Shown: positions 6,538 to 14,723 of the stretch, one piece after another
How the letters are laid out: each line of letters opens with the position of its first letter
How positions within the stretch are numbered: position 1 is the stretch's first letter
Origin: a virus
Strand: one strand, 5' to 3'
Virus record (IMG/VR): IMGVR_UViG_3300014838_001986
Location: 1-23,141 of that record
Length of the DNA: 23,141 bases
Translations under genes and position numbers: made by a program
The notes under the pieces: model-generated
Told to the model about the DNA's origin: nothing
The model's database searches: none
The model's input: only the letters and a program-made list of their open reading frames with translations

Positions 6538-7889
6538 CACCCAAAAACAGAATCAACCGTGCGAACGGCAGCCCCACGGCGGCCCGACCGCACCGCGCCC
6601 CGAAAACAGAAAGCCTCGTGAGCGCGGACGTCGTGCAACTGGCGCTGCGGTCCCGCTTCAATCCGCTGCGAGGACTGACGCCGCAGCTTCTCTCCGTATA
6701 TCTGGATAATTTCATGCTCGGTTTCGTGGCCTATGCCGCCCTGGTATGGGACCAGATCGAGAAGCGGGACGACGTGATCCGCAACGTGGCCAGCAAGCGC
6801 AAGAAGGCCATCGCGAAATTCAAACGCCAATCATTCCAGCGCGAGGACAGCCCCGAAGCCGAGGCGCACGCGGAGGCGCTGGATGACTTTTACGATAACA
6901 TGACCGTGGTCAACGCGCTCGACGAAAACGAGAAAGGCGGATTCCCCCTCCTGGTGCGCCAAATGATGGACGCGGTCGGAAAGTATTACGCGGTGCATGA
7001 GATCGTATGGCAACCCGGAGAACTTCTTACGGCGGAGCTGCGATTTGTCCCTCTCTGGTTCTTCGAAAACCGCTCCGGACGGCTCCAGTTTCTCAAGCTC
7101 CCGCTGGGCGGCGCAAACGGGGAGCCGCTGGAGGAGGGCGGATGGATGATCACCAAAGGCGACGGCATCATGGAGGCGTGTTCGATTGCTTATATGTTCA
7201 AGAATATGCCACTGAAGGATTGGGTGGCTTACTCCGATAAGTACGGAACGCCTGGGGTGCTGGGGCAGACCAATGCCGCGAAGGGAAGCGAAGCCGGCGA
7301 AGCCTTGAAGGCCGCCGTGGCCGCCTTTGGACAGAATTGGTCGGGGGTGGTCTATGGCGCCGATGGAACAGTCAAGGACCCTATTTCATTAATCACGGCG
7401 CGCGGCGAAGGAACCCTTCCGTTTCCCCCGCTGGTGGAGAGGATGGATCGAGCCCTGGCGTCCTTGTGGCGCGGGAGCGATCTCTCGACCATGTCCGGAG
7501 ACCGGAACGGGGCAAGTGTCCAGGAGGACGAAAGCGACATTCTCCTGGAAGACGATGCCGCGATGATCAGTGAGACGCTGCATCTCCATATCGACCGGTG
7601 GGTTATCTGGCAGAAGTTCGGAGTAAGGCCGCTCGCTTACTCGCGGATCGTGATCCCGGAGTCACGGAACATCGATCTGGACTTGAAAATCGACGAGTTG
7701 CTGCTCAAAGCCGGCGCCCGCATGGGCGAGCGGGAGCGGCTTGAATACTACGGCCGCCCGTTGATCGCGGCACAGGACCTCCCGCTGCATAATCCCGTGA
7801 CCATCATGGAACGCATCCAGGACGCCACCCAGAACCAGGAACTACCGGCAGAAAATCTGCCGAATCAGGAGAACCATTCAACCACCTAG
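6531..7889 (+). CDS. Portal protein, DUF935 (Mu gp29-like)
   Basis: A 452-residue portal. The region from about residue 50 carries the DUF935 pattern (LTPQLLSVYLDNFMLGFVAY, ALVWDQIEKRDDVI, then KYYAVHEIVWQPG and DWVAYSDKYGTPGVLGQT). Portals form the dodecameric ring through which DNA enters, and bind the terminase and neck proteins. The ATG at 6531 is chosen because AAAGAAAGG (6515-6523) sits seven bases upstream; it overlaps the terminase end by seven bases. A longer in-frame reading from 6306 exists, but it would overlap the catalytic end of the terminase. The last 30 residues are Gln/Asn-rich and probably disordered. Confidence 0.9.
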   Translation: MVTPKNRINRANGSPTAARPHRAPKTESLVSADVVQLALRSRFNPLRGLTPQLLSVYLDNFMLGFVAYAALVWDQIEKRDDVIRNVASKRKKAIAKFKRQSFQREDSPEAEAHAEALDDFYDNMTVVNALDENEKGGFPLLVRQMMDAVGKYYAVHEIVWQPGELLTAELRFVPLWFFENRSGRLQFLKLPLGGANGEPLEEGGWMITKGDGIMEACSIAYMFKNMPLKDWVAYSDKYGTPGVLGQTNAAKGSEAGEALKAAVAAFGQNWSGVVYGADGTVKDPISLITARGEGTLPFPPLVERMDRALASLWRGSDLSTMSGDRNGASVQEDESDILLEDDAAMISETLHLHIDRWVIWQKFGVRPLAYSRIVIPESRNIDLDLKIDELLLKAGARMGERERLEYYGRPLIAAQDLPLHNPVTIMERIQDATQNQELPAENLPNQENHSTT

Positions 7890-7917
7890 ACCTTCACTCA
7901 ATCCCAACATAACCAAT

Positions 7918-9162
7918 ATGAAACTAATCGCATCCATTCAAAAACTCCGGGCCTTTCGCGGCCATGGTTGCCACGACGGCATCGCTTTCCTGGCTAATGA
8001 AGCCAGAAAGGCAGCGGTCACGCTATTTCTGCCGAACCAGCTATCCGCATTTCAGGCTGGGCAGGATCATTGGGTCCAACTCTCGCCCTATGGCGACTTT
8101 GGCAATGTCAATGGCAAGGCGCGGATCATCCAGCGCTTCCGCAAAGAGGACGCCCAGCATATCTGCAATGAGTTTAACTCGGCCATCCGCCGCGTGACGC
8201 AGCCGCTCGGCATGCCTTTTTACATCGGCCATCCCGATCATCCCCGGTTTGCGGGACAGCCGGGGCATGAAGATACGCGGGCCTATGGCCGAGGCAAGGA
8301 AATGCAGGTGCGCCATGAGGCCGCCTGCCCGGCCTGCACGGCGTTTGCCAACGCAAAAGACAACGCCGACGGATCGGCGCCGGCACCCTGCCAGGATCAC
8401 GGCTTGTTTGTGAGAATGCATTGGAACGACGACGGCGCGCGACTTATCGCCAACGAAAGCTTTCACGGACACAGCGTCAATTGGGCCGCCATTCCGGACG
8501 TGATGGAAAACGGGGTGCAGGTGTACCGCCCGATCCGGGTCAAAAGCGCCGGTTTCACTAATGAGCCTAACATTCCGGTCCGCCCGGCATCTCTCGCCAA
8601 TGCGAGCGCGGATACGAGCGACGATGAGAAACAGCCGGCGCAACCCACCGTTCCGCCGCGGCTGAAGCTGCTCGCCGGCTTTAAGGAAGATGACGAAGTC
8701 ACGATGGACCAGGTAATCGAAGCACTGGAGAAAGCGCGTCCTGTGGATAAAGCGAACGAGGCGCGCCCCGACCTGGAACAGCAACTGGCGGAAGAACGCC
8801 GAGCCCGTGCGACGGTCGTGATCGACTGCCTTGTGAAAGCCGGGAAGGTTATTACTAAGGACCGCTCTGCCTGCATCGAGCAGTTATGCAACGCGGGCGA
8901 TAAGTTCGACGAAACCGCCGCGCACCTGGGCAACGCTGGCGCCACAGTGAAGACGGAGCCGAGAACGCGGGGCCTCGCGGGCCAGCATGCAAAGGTCGTC
9001 GAGGGGGAACGGGAACGCACCGCGCGCTTCCAGCAACTCATGGATGCGCGGCAACAGGATTTCCCCAATGAAACCTATGAGGACCGGTTCCGCACGGTCG
9101 CCAATTCCAACGAAGGCGCGCAACTCTTCGCGCAGATGAGCCGCGCCGGAGCGGAAGACTAA
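7918..9162 (+). CDS. Mu I-like head maturation protease with scaffold region
   Basis: A 414-residue protein like the Mu I protease (phage I-like, COG4388). Family features include FLPNQLSAFQAGQDHWVQLSPYGDF and IIQRF plus EFNS, followed by GHPDHP at 104-109 and the FHGHSVNWAAI block around 182-192. The C-terminal third (about 255-414) is charged and helical, as expected for the scaffold that directs capsid assembly and is then digested. In Mu the scaffold Z is also made from an internal start; here Met263 at base 8704 is a candidate. A Cys-rich insert (CPAC at 137-140, Cys158, then DHG) could bind a metal and is unusual. No Shine-Dalgarno lies before 7918. Confidence 0.84.
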   Translation: MKLIASIQKLRAFRGHGCHDGIAFLANEARKAAVTLFLPNQLSAFQAGQDHWVQLSPYGDFGNVNGKARIIQRFRKEDAQHICNEFNSAIRRVTQPLGMPFYIGHPDHPRFAGQPGHEDTRAYGRGKEMQVRHEAACPACTAFANAKDNADGSAPAPCQDHGLFVRMHWNDDGARLIANESFHGHSVNWAAIPDVMENGVQVYRPIRVKSAGFTNEPNIPVRPASLANASADTSDDEKQPAQPTVPPRLKLLAGFKEDDEVTMDQVIEALEKARPVDKANEARPDLEQQLAEERRARATVVIDCLVKAGKVITKDRSACIEQLCNAGDKFDETAAHLGNAGATVKTEPRTRGLAGQHAKVVEGERERTARFQQLMDARQQDFPNETYEDRFRTVANSNEGAQLFAQMSRAGAED

Positions 9163-9180
9163 CAAGAAAGCCAATCCATT

Positions 9181-9321
9181 ATGACCAAAGAACCCAATCC
9201 GGAAAAGCTCCGGGAGAAGATCAACGCCGGCCTCACCCGCGAGCAAGCCATGGACGTCCTGGAGCGCCAGGCGGAGCATGACGCACAAACAACCAAACAA
9301 GAAAAGAAGAGCGCCAAATAG
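9181..9321 (+). CDS. Small phage protein after the protease
   Basis: A 46-residue reading frame starting MTKEPNPEKLREKINAGLTR and ending in a Lys-rich tail. AGAAAG 11 bases before the ATG supports translation. The pattern KINAGLTREQAMDVLERQAE predicts a short helix-turn-helix-like or helical protein; similar tiny genes of unknown role occur beside protease and capsid genes in Mu-like prophages, as I recall. Its place between scaffold and cement genes suggests an assembly helper. Confidence 0.6.
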   Translation: MTKEPNPEKLREKINAGLTREQAMDVLERQAEHDAQTTKQEKKSAK

Positions 9322-9364
9322 CGAAAACTTTGCGACCGGGGCAATTCCGCCGCGGGAGCAGCAA

Positions 9365-9390
9365 CCCGGCTTCACCTGGTCATCGCCGGG
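9365..9390. other. Short GC-rich hairpin before the cement gene
   Basis: CCCGGC (9365-9370) and GCCGGG (9385-9390) form a perfect 6-bp stem with a 14-base loop in the 103-base gap. There is no T-run, so it is not an intrinsic terminator of the usual kind. It could adjust expression of the strongly needed capsid genes downstream. Confidence 0.35.
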
Positions 9391-9424
9391 GCAAGCCAAA
9401 ATAAACAAAAGGAAATAAACACAT

Positions 9425-9964
9425 ATGATCCACTCGATTACCACCGGCACCATGTTGCTGCTCATCCTGGCAGCGTCATGGACCGGGTTCAAGAACAGCC
9501 GATTTATCGGCAGTAAGTCGCGCGTCCTGGCCTTTCTGGCCAATAACGCAATCATCGTCAACATCACGCCCAAGGGACGCACTACCGCGGTTGCGGATGC
9601 GGCTTTTACAAGCCGTTACCTCATCGCGAAGCGCGGGGCCAATACCTATAGCATCGCCATTGCCGGCGTGGGAGACATCCCGTACGGGGTGGTTCCCGAT
9701 ATGAACCCGACAACGGACGTCGATTTGAGTTATCCGCTGCCGGTGAACATCCTCGGCCTCAACGAAGATACCGAGCGGATGATCGCGAGCAGCGCCATCG
9801 CCATCGACAACCTTCTGACGACGGGCGCCGCCGGCCAGATCCGCACGGTGCCTTCAGCCACCGGAACCTATTGGGTGATCGGGAAGGCCAGGACGGCCGC
9901 CCTGGCACAGTACGACCAGGTGGAGGTTATCCCTTGTTTCCCGTATCAGGTCGTCGTCGCCTGA
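9425..9964 (+). CDS. Capsid cement/decoration-like protein
   Basis: A 179-residue protein in the slot between protease and major capsid, where Mu-like phages usually have a DUF2190-type cement protein. The centre carries the pattern ANTYSIAIAGVGDIPYGVV, beta-rich and typical of that kind of capsid-stabilising protein, followed by VDLSYPLPVNILG and IRTVPSATGTYWVIGKAR. A good AGGAAA (9410-9415) lies nine bases before the ATG. The first 25 residues are hydrophobic (MLLLILAASWTGF), which is odd for a capsid protein and might indicate a start further in, although the ribosome binding site argues against this. Confidence 0.7.
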   Translation: MIHSITTGTMLLLILAASWTGFKNSRFIGSKSRVLAFLANNAIIVNITPKGRTTAVADAAFTSRYLIAKRGANTYSIAIAGVGDIPYGVVPDMNPTTDVDLSYPLPVNILGLNEDTERMIASSAIAIDNLLTTGAAGQIRTVPSATGTYWVIGKARTAALAQYDQVEVIPCFPYQVVVA

Positions 9965-10005
9965 ACGCATCCCGCAACCATTAACTCACATCAATCATCA
10001 TTATT

Positions 10006-11094
10006 ATGAAAAAAGCACTCAGGGCGGGAGCAATTCCGCAAATGTCCTTCGCGGACTTCAAAAAGCATCACACCAACGCCATAGGGAGGCTGGCTCGCGT
10101 TGAAACCGAGCCCGTCGCGCTCATCGCCAATGAAGGCGCAAGCATCCAGCCCGGCACGGTGTATCTGGCCAACGAGTCCGTGTTTACCCAGCAATACTTC
10201 GACGAGCCGCTGACCAATTACGCCATCGGCTGGCGGGACCCGAACAACATCGAGGAAACGCTCGAGTTCTTCGCCCCGAGCGTCCCGGTGCCGCGCCGCT
10301 TCACTTACAAGTCGTGGACTAACATCGAGGAGTTTCTCTCCGAAGACTCTTACGAGGATCTCCGCGCCATCGGCGGGGAGTTCGCGACTGTCAAATACAC
10401 AGGGTCGGAAATCCACTCCCGCACGGATAACAGGGGGCTCCGCATCCGCGTGGACCTCGACGAAGTGGCCGATCCCAATAGCGCACTGGCCGGCGGCATC
10501 TCAGCCTACCAGGCCCGGATTGTGGAAAAGCTGAAACGGCGAATTTTGCGAAACTCGCTCCGACGCGCGATCACCCTGATATCCGCCGGCGCCATCAATA
10601 CGGCCAAAACCTGGAATGGCATAGCAGGCCAGGATCCGGACAATGACATATTGCAACAGTTGGTGGCCGCGGCAACGCAATCCGGCATTCGTCCGAATCG
10701 TGTGGCGTGGGGAGATACGGCATGGTCCAAGCGCGTGTTGACGCACCGCGCTCAGAACGATGCGGGTGGATACGCAAGCGCCGGCCTCACGCCGGAGCAG
10801 GTCGGTATGTTCCTGGCCGTGGAACCCTATGTAAGTCGAGAGCGCTTTTCCGCAGCCGGCGCGGGGCTGGCGGAAGTCGTCGGCAACCTCGTCTTCATGT
10901 TCTACGCACTGGCCGGGCAGGACACGGAAGATCCCTCGAACATCAAGCGGTTCTACTCGATGACCGACAGCGGCGGCCCATGGCGCGTTTACGTGCAACA
11001 GGTCACCAGCAAGCTGGTTGATATCACGGTGGAACATTACGAACTGATCAAGGTCACCAGCCTTCTCGGGATCAATCAGTTCACCATCAGCTAG
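10006..11094 (+). CDS. Major capsid protein
   Basis: A 362-residue protein right after the cement gene, with size, position and composition of an HK97-fold major capsid protein. It has an N-terminal arm with Lys/Arg, a loop region rich in charged residues (TGSEIHSRTDNRGLRIRVDL), a long spine-type helix (AYQARIVEKLKRRILRNSLR) and a C-terminal domain ending in YELIKVTSLLGINQF. It forms the icosahedral shell and is probably processed or assembled with the upstream protease/scaffold. There is no Shine-Dalgarno before the ATG despite the high output expected. Confidence 0.85.
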   Translation: MKKALRAGAIPQMSFADFKKHHTNAIGRLARVETEPVALIANEGASIQPGTVYLANESVFTQQYFDEPLTNYAIGWRDPNNIEETLEFFAPSVPVPRRFTYKSWTNIEEFLSEDSYEDLRAIGGEFATVKYTGSEIHSRTDNRGLRIRVDLDEVADPNSALAGGISAYQARIVEKLKRRILRNSLRRAITLISAGAINTAKTWNGIAGQDPDNDILQQLVAAATQSGIRPNRVAWGDTAWSKRVLTHRAQNDAGGYASAGLTPEQVGMFLAVEPYVSRERFSAAGAGLAEVVGNLVFMFYALAGQDTEDPSNIKRFYSMTDSGGPWRVYVQQVTSKLVDITVEHYELIKVTSLLGINQFTIS

Positions 11095-11102
11095 GCAGAT
11101 TC

Positions 11103-11180
11103 GTTGATGGTTGATGGGTGATGGTCGTTCGATCCGACTTTCTCTCCATCAACCATCAACCCTCCACCATCAACCTCTTC
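11103..11180. repeat. Inverted heptad tracts TTGATGG / CCATCAA forming a stem
   Basis: Left heptads are TTGATGG (11104), TTGATGG (11111) and GTGATGG (11118). Right heptads are CCATCAA (11146), CCATCAA (11153), CCCTCCA (11160) and CCATCAA (11167). Bases 11103-11124 can pair with 11146-11167 over 19 of 22 positions, with a 21-base loop. The tract begins just after the major capsid stop and ends close to the next start (11183). It could slow or end transcription after the capsid gene, or cover the start. Confidence 0.88.
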
Positions 11181-11182
11181 CA

Positions 11183-11635
11183 ATGAACAACTGGACTTCC
11201 ATCACTATTGACAGTCTCAAGGCCGCCGGCCATGGCGTCATTATTGACGCAGCGCAAACCGCCGGCATCGGCGGTATCGACCCCGTCGCCGAATCCATTA
11301 CAGATGCGGTCTCCCGCGTACGCGGCGCCTGCTCCACCGGCAACCAGATGGATGCAGACACGGCCACGGTGCCGAATAGCCTCAAGGGTCTCGCCATTCG
11401 CCTGGCGCTGTTCGCCCTCATGGAGCGCATTAGCTATCCGCTCAGTGAAGACCAGCGAGATACCCGACGCAACGACAACAGTTATCTACTCAGGATCAAT
11501 GACGACAAATTGCGCTTCGAGTTGCCGGATGTCCCCGCCGGCAACGCCGAGATGCAGCGCGGCACCGATATGGACACGGTCACGCGGAGCAACCGCCGCC
11601 ATTATACCCGCAAGGGAATGGATGGGCTGTTATAA
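11183..11635 (+). CDS. Head-tail connector, Mu gp36-like (DUF1320-type)
   Basis: A 150-residue protein directly after the major capsid, as gp36 is in Mu. The central block LKGLAIRLALFALMERISYP and SEDQRDTRRNDNSYLLRI follows the DUF1320 pattern of a helical adaptor. Such proteins are thought to complete the head and link portal to tail. The ATG at 11183 is chosen because a longer in-frame reading from 11111 would translate the heptad repeat (LHQPSTLHHQPLP). Its stop lies four bases before the next start. Confidence 0.75.
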   Translation: MNNWTSITIDSLKAAGHGVIIDAAQTAGIGGIDPVAESITDAVSRVRGACSTGNQMDADTATVPNSLKGLAIRLALFALMERISYPLSEDQRDTRRNDNSYLLRINDDKLRFELPDVPAGNAEMQRGTDMDTVTRSNRRHYTRKGMDGLL

Positions 11636-11639
11636 CCTT

Positions 11640-12365
11640 ATGAGCCTCCAGCGTTTTCAACTCGATATCGCGTCGCGCCTCCAGGAAAGCCCGTTTTTCG
11701 CGAACGTGCCGGTGTTCATTCTGCGCCCAAGGGCTGCGCTGACCGCCGCGCAGATACAGGATAGGATCAACGCCAGCCTGGGCGCGCTGACTACGCAGAA
11801 TGGCAAGGCCGGCCTTTGCGCGACCGTGCTCATGCCATTGCTTAACACGCAGAAACAGGAACTTCCCGGTCCGTATTTCCATCTCAAATGCACAGTGCGG
11901 GTACAGGAAAACGTGATAGTAAACATGGGTCCAAACGGAACCCAAATCGCCTGCGAAGACGCGGCCATTGCCGTTGCCCAGAGCCTCCACCTTTGGACCC
12001 CGGGGGGAACCGCCGGCATCGTCCGCGCCGCCCAGGAAACAATAGCTCCTAATACGGCCTTCGAAGCAAGGGTCACTTATGACGTACTGATGGAGAGCGA
12101 ATTGGAATTGCCATGCCCGCCGAAAACAGTGCAGCCGCTTTTGATTAATACCGATGGCTCCATTATCCTCACCTGTGCCGACACAGGCGCGGCGATCTAT
12201 TATACGCTCGATGGGACGGCGCCATGGCCGGGCAATGCCAGCTATCCGAGTACCGGCATCTTTTACAATGGCCCGTTCGCCACGCCGGAAGCCGGGACGC
12301 TCGTGCGGTGCGCCGCATTCGCCACCGGCGTTCCGGGCAGCGATATCAACTGGCTGCAACTCTGA
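11640..12365 (+). CDS. Tail-completion protein (gp37-like) with CHB_HEX-type C-terminal domain
   Basis: A 241-residue protein in the Mu gp37 (DUF1834) slot. Residues 1-160 look like a tail terminator or minor head-tail protein. Residues about 165-240 form a second domain resembling the beta-sandwich CHB_HEX_C_1 module of chitobiases and sugar-binding enzymes: AAIYYTLDGTAP, then FYNGPFATPEAGTLVRCAA and GSDINW. The fusion suggests a carbohydrate-binding decoration of the neck, though the module can also be purely structural. The start at 11640 is chosen over an upstream in-frame reading that covers most of the previous gene. Confidence 0.7.
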   Translation: MSLQRFQLDIASRLQESPFFANVPVFILRPRAALTAAQIQDRINASLGALTTQNGKAGLCATVLMPLLNTQKQELPGPYFHLKCTVRVQENVIVNMGPNGTQIACEDAAIAVAQSLHLWTPGGTAGIVRAAQETIAPNTAFEARVTYDVLMESELELPCPPKTVQPLLINTDGSIILTCADTGAAIYYTLDGTAPWPGNASYPSTGIFYNGPFATPEAGTLVRCAAFATGVPGSDINWLQL

Positions 12366-12392
12366 CCCGCTTAAAGCTGGACACACTTTTTC

Positions 12393-12427
12393 AAATCCGA
12401 AATCCGCAATCCCAAATCCGCAATAAT
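12393..12427. repeat. AAATCCG heptad tract abutting a start codon
   Basis: Five heptads in strict phase: AAATCCG (12393), AAATCCG (12400), CAATCCC (12407), AAATCCG (12414), CAATAAT (12421). The ATG of the tail-tube gene follows two bases later, so the tract occupies the whole ribosome binding region. The reverse-complement family (ATTGCGG) recurs at 20982. Confidence 0.9.
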
Positions 12428-12429
12428 CC

Positions 12430-13371
12430 ATGAGTATTCCCATCCGCATTCACGGTCCCGCTGTCGTCATTTTCAATGGCGTAAGTTATTATTTTAAAAA
12501 TGGGCTGAAGGGCTCGATCAAGCGCAACCGCGCAAAGATCGAAGTCGACGCCTTCGGTCAGATAGCCGAGGTCGCAAAGGATTGCGTCGTTGAGTTCGCC
12601 GGGACGCCGACAGGGGCGATTCGTGCGGCGGACCTCGCGGGTCAGATGCCTTATGCGCCCAGCATGATTGGTCAAAGCATCTTCGGCTCGAACGACACAC
12701 CGCTGGTGGTGCAGACGATCAATGATGGGGCCACCATAACCTGGTCACGCGGGGCGATCTGCAAATACGCGCCCGTCCTGCTCTCGGCCACGCAGGGGAC
12801 GCTTTACAGAGGCGACATGACTTTTGCGTGCCTGATGGCGAGCGATTTCAACCTTACGAGCGCGACCGCATGGAAAAGCATTGCGTCAAACGGATTTGCG
12901 GACACGACTTTTGATCCATCAAAAGTGCGCATGGCACAATACACCGCGGCATGGGGCTCGGCGCCACCCTATAACGTGATGATTTCCGAAGATGGGTTTC
13001 TTCTTACTCCGGTGATCGCGACGGAGAATATTTCGGTGGATAACTACGGCATCATCGACATGACGCTCAGGGCCATAACCGGAACGGCGCAATTCAAGCC
13101 TGCGAACCTTACGGAGGAGCAGATCGATACCCTCGTGCGGTTACAGGGAACCGGGGCGCTGACTCCCGGGTCGGCGATTGGAGACGCCGGCCATGATCTG
13201 GTCATTTCAAGCAGCGCACTGACGGCTACCCTCAAACAGGCCGGCGCCGTGGATTATGCGCTCATGTACGCGACGGGCAAGCTGCGAGCGGGCGAGGTTG
13301 CGTTTGGGGCGGCGACGACATTCACCGGCGGAGTCCCGAATCCGTTATTTACATTCAGCGTCACTACCTAG
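12430..13371 (+). CDS. Major tail (tube) protein-like
   Basis: A 313-residue beta-rich protein at the start of the tail module. It resembles tail-tube proteins of this phage kind: an opening GPAVVIFNGVSYYFKNGLKG followed by IEVDAFGQIAEV, a middle with LSATQGTLYRGDMTF, EDGF and SVDNYGIIDMTLR, and a closing VAFGAATTFTGGVPNPLFT. Tube subunits stack into hexameric rings to form the tail shaft. No sheath protein is present nearby, so the tail would be non-contractile. The start codon has no Shine-Dalgarno and is preceded by the AAATCCG tract. Assignment rests on position and pattern. Confidence 0.68.
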   Translation: MSIPIRIHGPAVVIFNGVSYYFKNGLKGSIKRNRAKIEVDAFGQIAEVAKDCVVEFAGTPTGAIRAADLAGQMPYAPSMIGQSIFGSNDTPLVVQTINDGATITWSRGAICKYAPVLLSATQGTLYRGDMTFACLMASDFNLTSATAWKSIASNGFADTTFDPSKVRMAQYTAAWGSAPPYNVMISEDGFLLTPVIATENISVDNYGIIDMTLRAITGTAQFKPANLTEEQIDTLVRLQGTGALTPGSAIGDAGHDLVISSSALTATLKQAGAVDYALMYATGKLRAGEVAFGAATTFTGGVPNPLFTFSVTT

Positions 13372-13379
13372 GATTAAAA

Positions 13380-13796
13380 ATGCTCATTTCAATAGGCACA
13401 TACGCGCTTTGTAATGGAACCCGGTTGGGGGGCGTGGGGACCAGCCGTTTGCGCTTCCGGGTGAACAGGAAGCTCCAGGTGCAGGAGATCTTTCGCGCGG
13501 ACCAGGTCATTACGTTTGACCGCGGCAACAGGCAGACAACGGCGACCTTCGAGATTACGCGGACGTTTCCTACTCAGGACGAGGCGGATGTCTTTGTGCT
13601 GGAGCATGAGGAAACGATTCCCTCATCGGGGCTTGTGACCTTCACCGCATTCATGCCGAACGGTCAAAAGGTCCTCCGCTATCTTGCGGGCGGGAAAATG
13701 GAGCACCACGAGCTGGTGGAGCAGATAGGAGTCACGACCCGCCACCAGTACACGATCGTGGGCGGGACGATCCAACAGACGCAGCCTGCCAGTTAA
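13380..13796 (+). CDS. Tail-associated protein of unknown function
   Basis: A 138-residue protein, mostly beta strand (LRFRVNRKLQVQEIFRADQ, TATFEITRTFPTQDEADVF, HQYTIVGGTIQQ). I do not recognise the family. It lies between the tube-like gene and another tail protein, and could be a minor tail or tube-cap protein. AGGA (13370-13373), overlapping the previous stop codon, sits six bases before the ATG, one of the few clear ribosome binding sites here, and implies coupled translation with the tube gene. Confidence 0.62.
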   Translation: MLISIGTYALCNGTRLGGVGTSRLRFRVNRKLQVQEIFRADQVITFDRGNRQTTATFEITRTFPTQDEADVFVLEHEETIPSSGLVTFTAFMPNGQKVLRYLAGGKMEHHELVEQIGVTTRHQYTIVGGTIQQTQPAS

Positions 13797-13814
13797 CTCT
13801 TACTTCATACTCAT

Positions 13815-14666
13815 ATGCCAACATTCCAAACTCAAATCATTCGGCTGGCCGCGGATACGACCAGCAAGGAGAAAGTTCTTGACCTCAATACGTCCGCGGA
13901 GCCGCAGGCGTGGTGGGCGCGGGACCTTATTATCCAGGCGGGCGTGTTCGCGGGGCAGACGCTTCTTGACGTAAGCGATCTGCAAAGCGTGTCTGTGATG
14001 CTCAAGGACCCGTCGAATCTCGACGGGGCGGCGCTGGTGACGCAGACGATCACCAGTTTTGATAACACCACGACGCAGGCGGCCTGGACGGCGGGGACGC
14101 AGCAGCATTTTGTCGCGAGCATTGCGGCGGACCAATTATCGTTCCCGCTTACGAATTCAGCGCGGCTGGTGCACCTGGTGATCACGGCCATAACCACCGG
14201 GGGCAAAACGGGGACCATTTGCGTCGGGACGATCAATATCATCGACGATGGGGGAAACAGCCCGTCGGACAACCCTGCGAACGCGATCACTGTCAGCCAG
14301 GCGCAGGCGATGTGCGCGGCGCTGGCGTGGTCGGGCGCGACCATGGCGCTCAGCAGCGGCGGAACTACGAATGTGACCAATGCGCAGACATGGCTTATGG
14401 GACGCCAGCCTTTCTCCGCCGGCGCGGGAACCGGAGCTTATGTGCAGAACATCACTGTTGCGGACGCAAATGCGCTTGCGGGGGCATTGCTACGGATACC
14501 AATCGACTTCGCGGCAACACTCAACCCGACGATCAATATTTATGACGGGAACGGGACGCTTCTTCAGACCCTTACGAACATTGACGCGAACGCGCGCTCG
14601 TTTCTTTTCACAGCGGGATTCGACGGGACCGGCTGGCACAAAGAGACGGGAGAGTGGGTCCAGTGA
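13815..14666 (+). CDS. Tail/fibre protein, beta-rich
   Basis: A 283-residue protein rich in Thr, Ala, Gly and Asn. The first 150 residues (IIRLAADTTSKEKVLDLNT, then DLQSVSVMLKDPSN) look like a beta-sandwich adaptor. The rest has a second beta module ending DGTGWHKETGEWVQ, a common style of fibre or baseplate adaptor ends. No enzyme motif is seen. Its stop codon is followed after one base by the GTTAAAA tract. Confidence 0.62.
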   Translation: MPTFQTQIIRLAADTTSKEKVLDLNTSAEPQAWWARDLIIQAGVFAGQTLLDVSDLQSVSVMLKDPSNLDGAALVTQTITSFDNTTTQAAWTAGTQQHFVASIAADQLSFPLTNSARLVHLVITAITTGGKTGTICVGTINIIDDGGNSPSDNPANAITVSQAQAMCAALAWSGATMALSSGGTTNVTNAQTWLMGRQPFSAGAGTGAYVQNITVADANALAGALLRIPIDFAATLNPTINIYDGNGTLLQTLTNIDANARSFLFTAGFDGTGWHKETGEWVQ

Positions 14667-14667
14667 A

Positions 14668-14716
14668 GTTAAAAGTTAAAAGTTAAAAGTTAAAAGTTAA
14701 AAATTAAAAGTTTAGA
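14668..14716. repeat. GTTAAAA heptad tract in the 5' region of the beta-helix gene
   Basis: Five perfect GTTAAAA units (14668, 14675, 14682, 14689, 14696), then ATTAAAA (14703) and GTTTAGA (14710). The tract starts one base after a stop codon and ends seven bases before the next ATG. It can pair at six of seven positions per unit with the TTTTCAC units inside the following gene. Confidence 0.95.
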
Positions 14717-14723
14717 TCACCTT

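Noticed and set aside
11111-11182. Extension of the gp36-like protein
   Set aside because: The added residues are translated heptads; ATG 11183 fits the family start.
14668-14709. CRISPR array or phase-variable promoter
   Set aside because: Units are 7 bases and contiguous, with no spacers and no cas genes; no promoter elements flank it.
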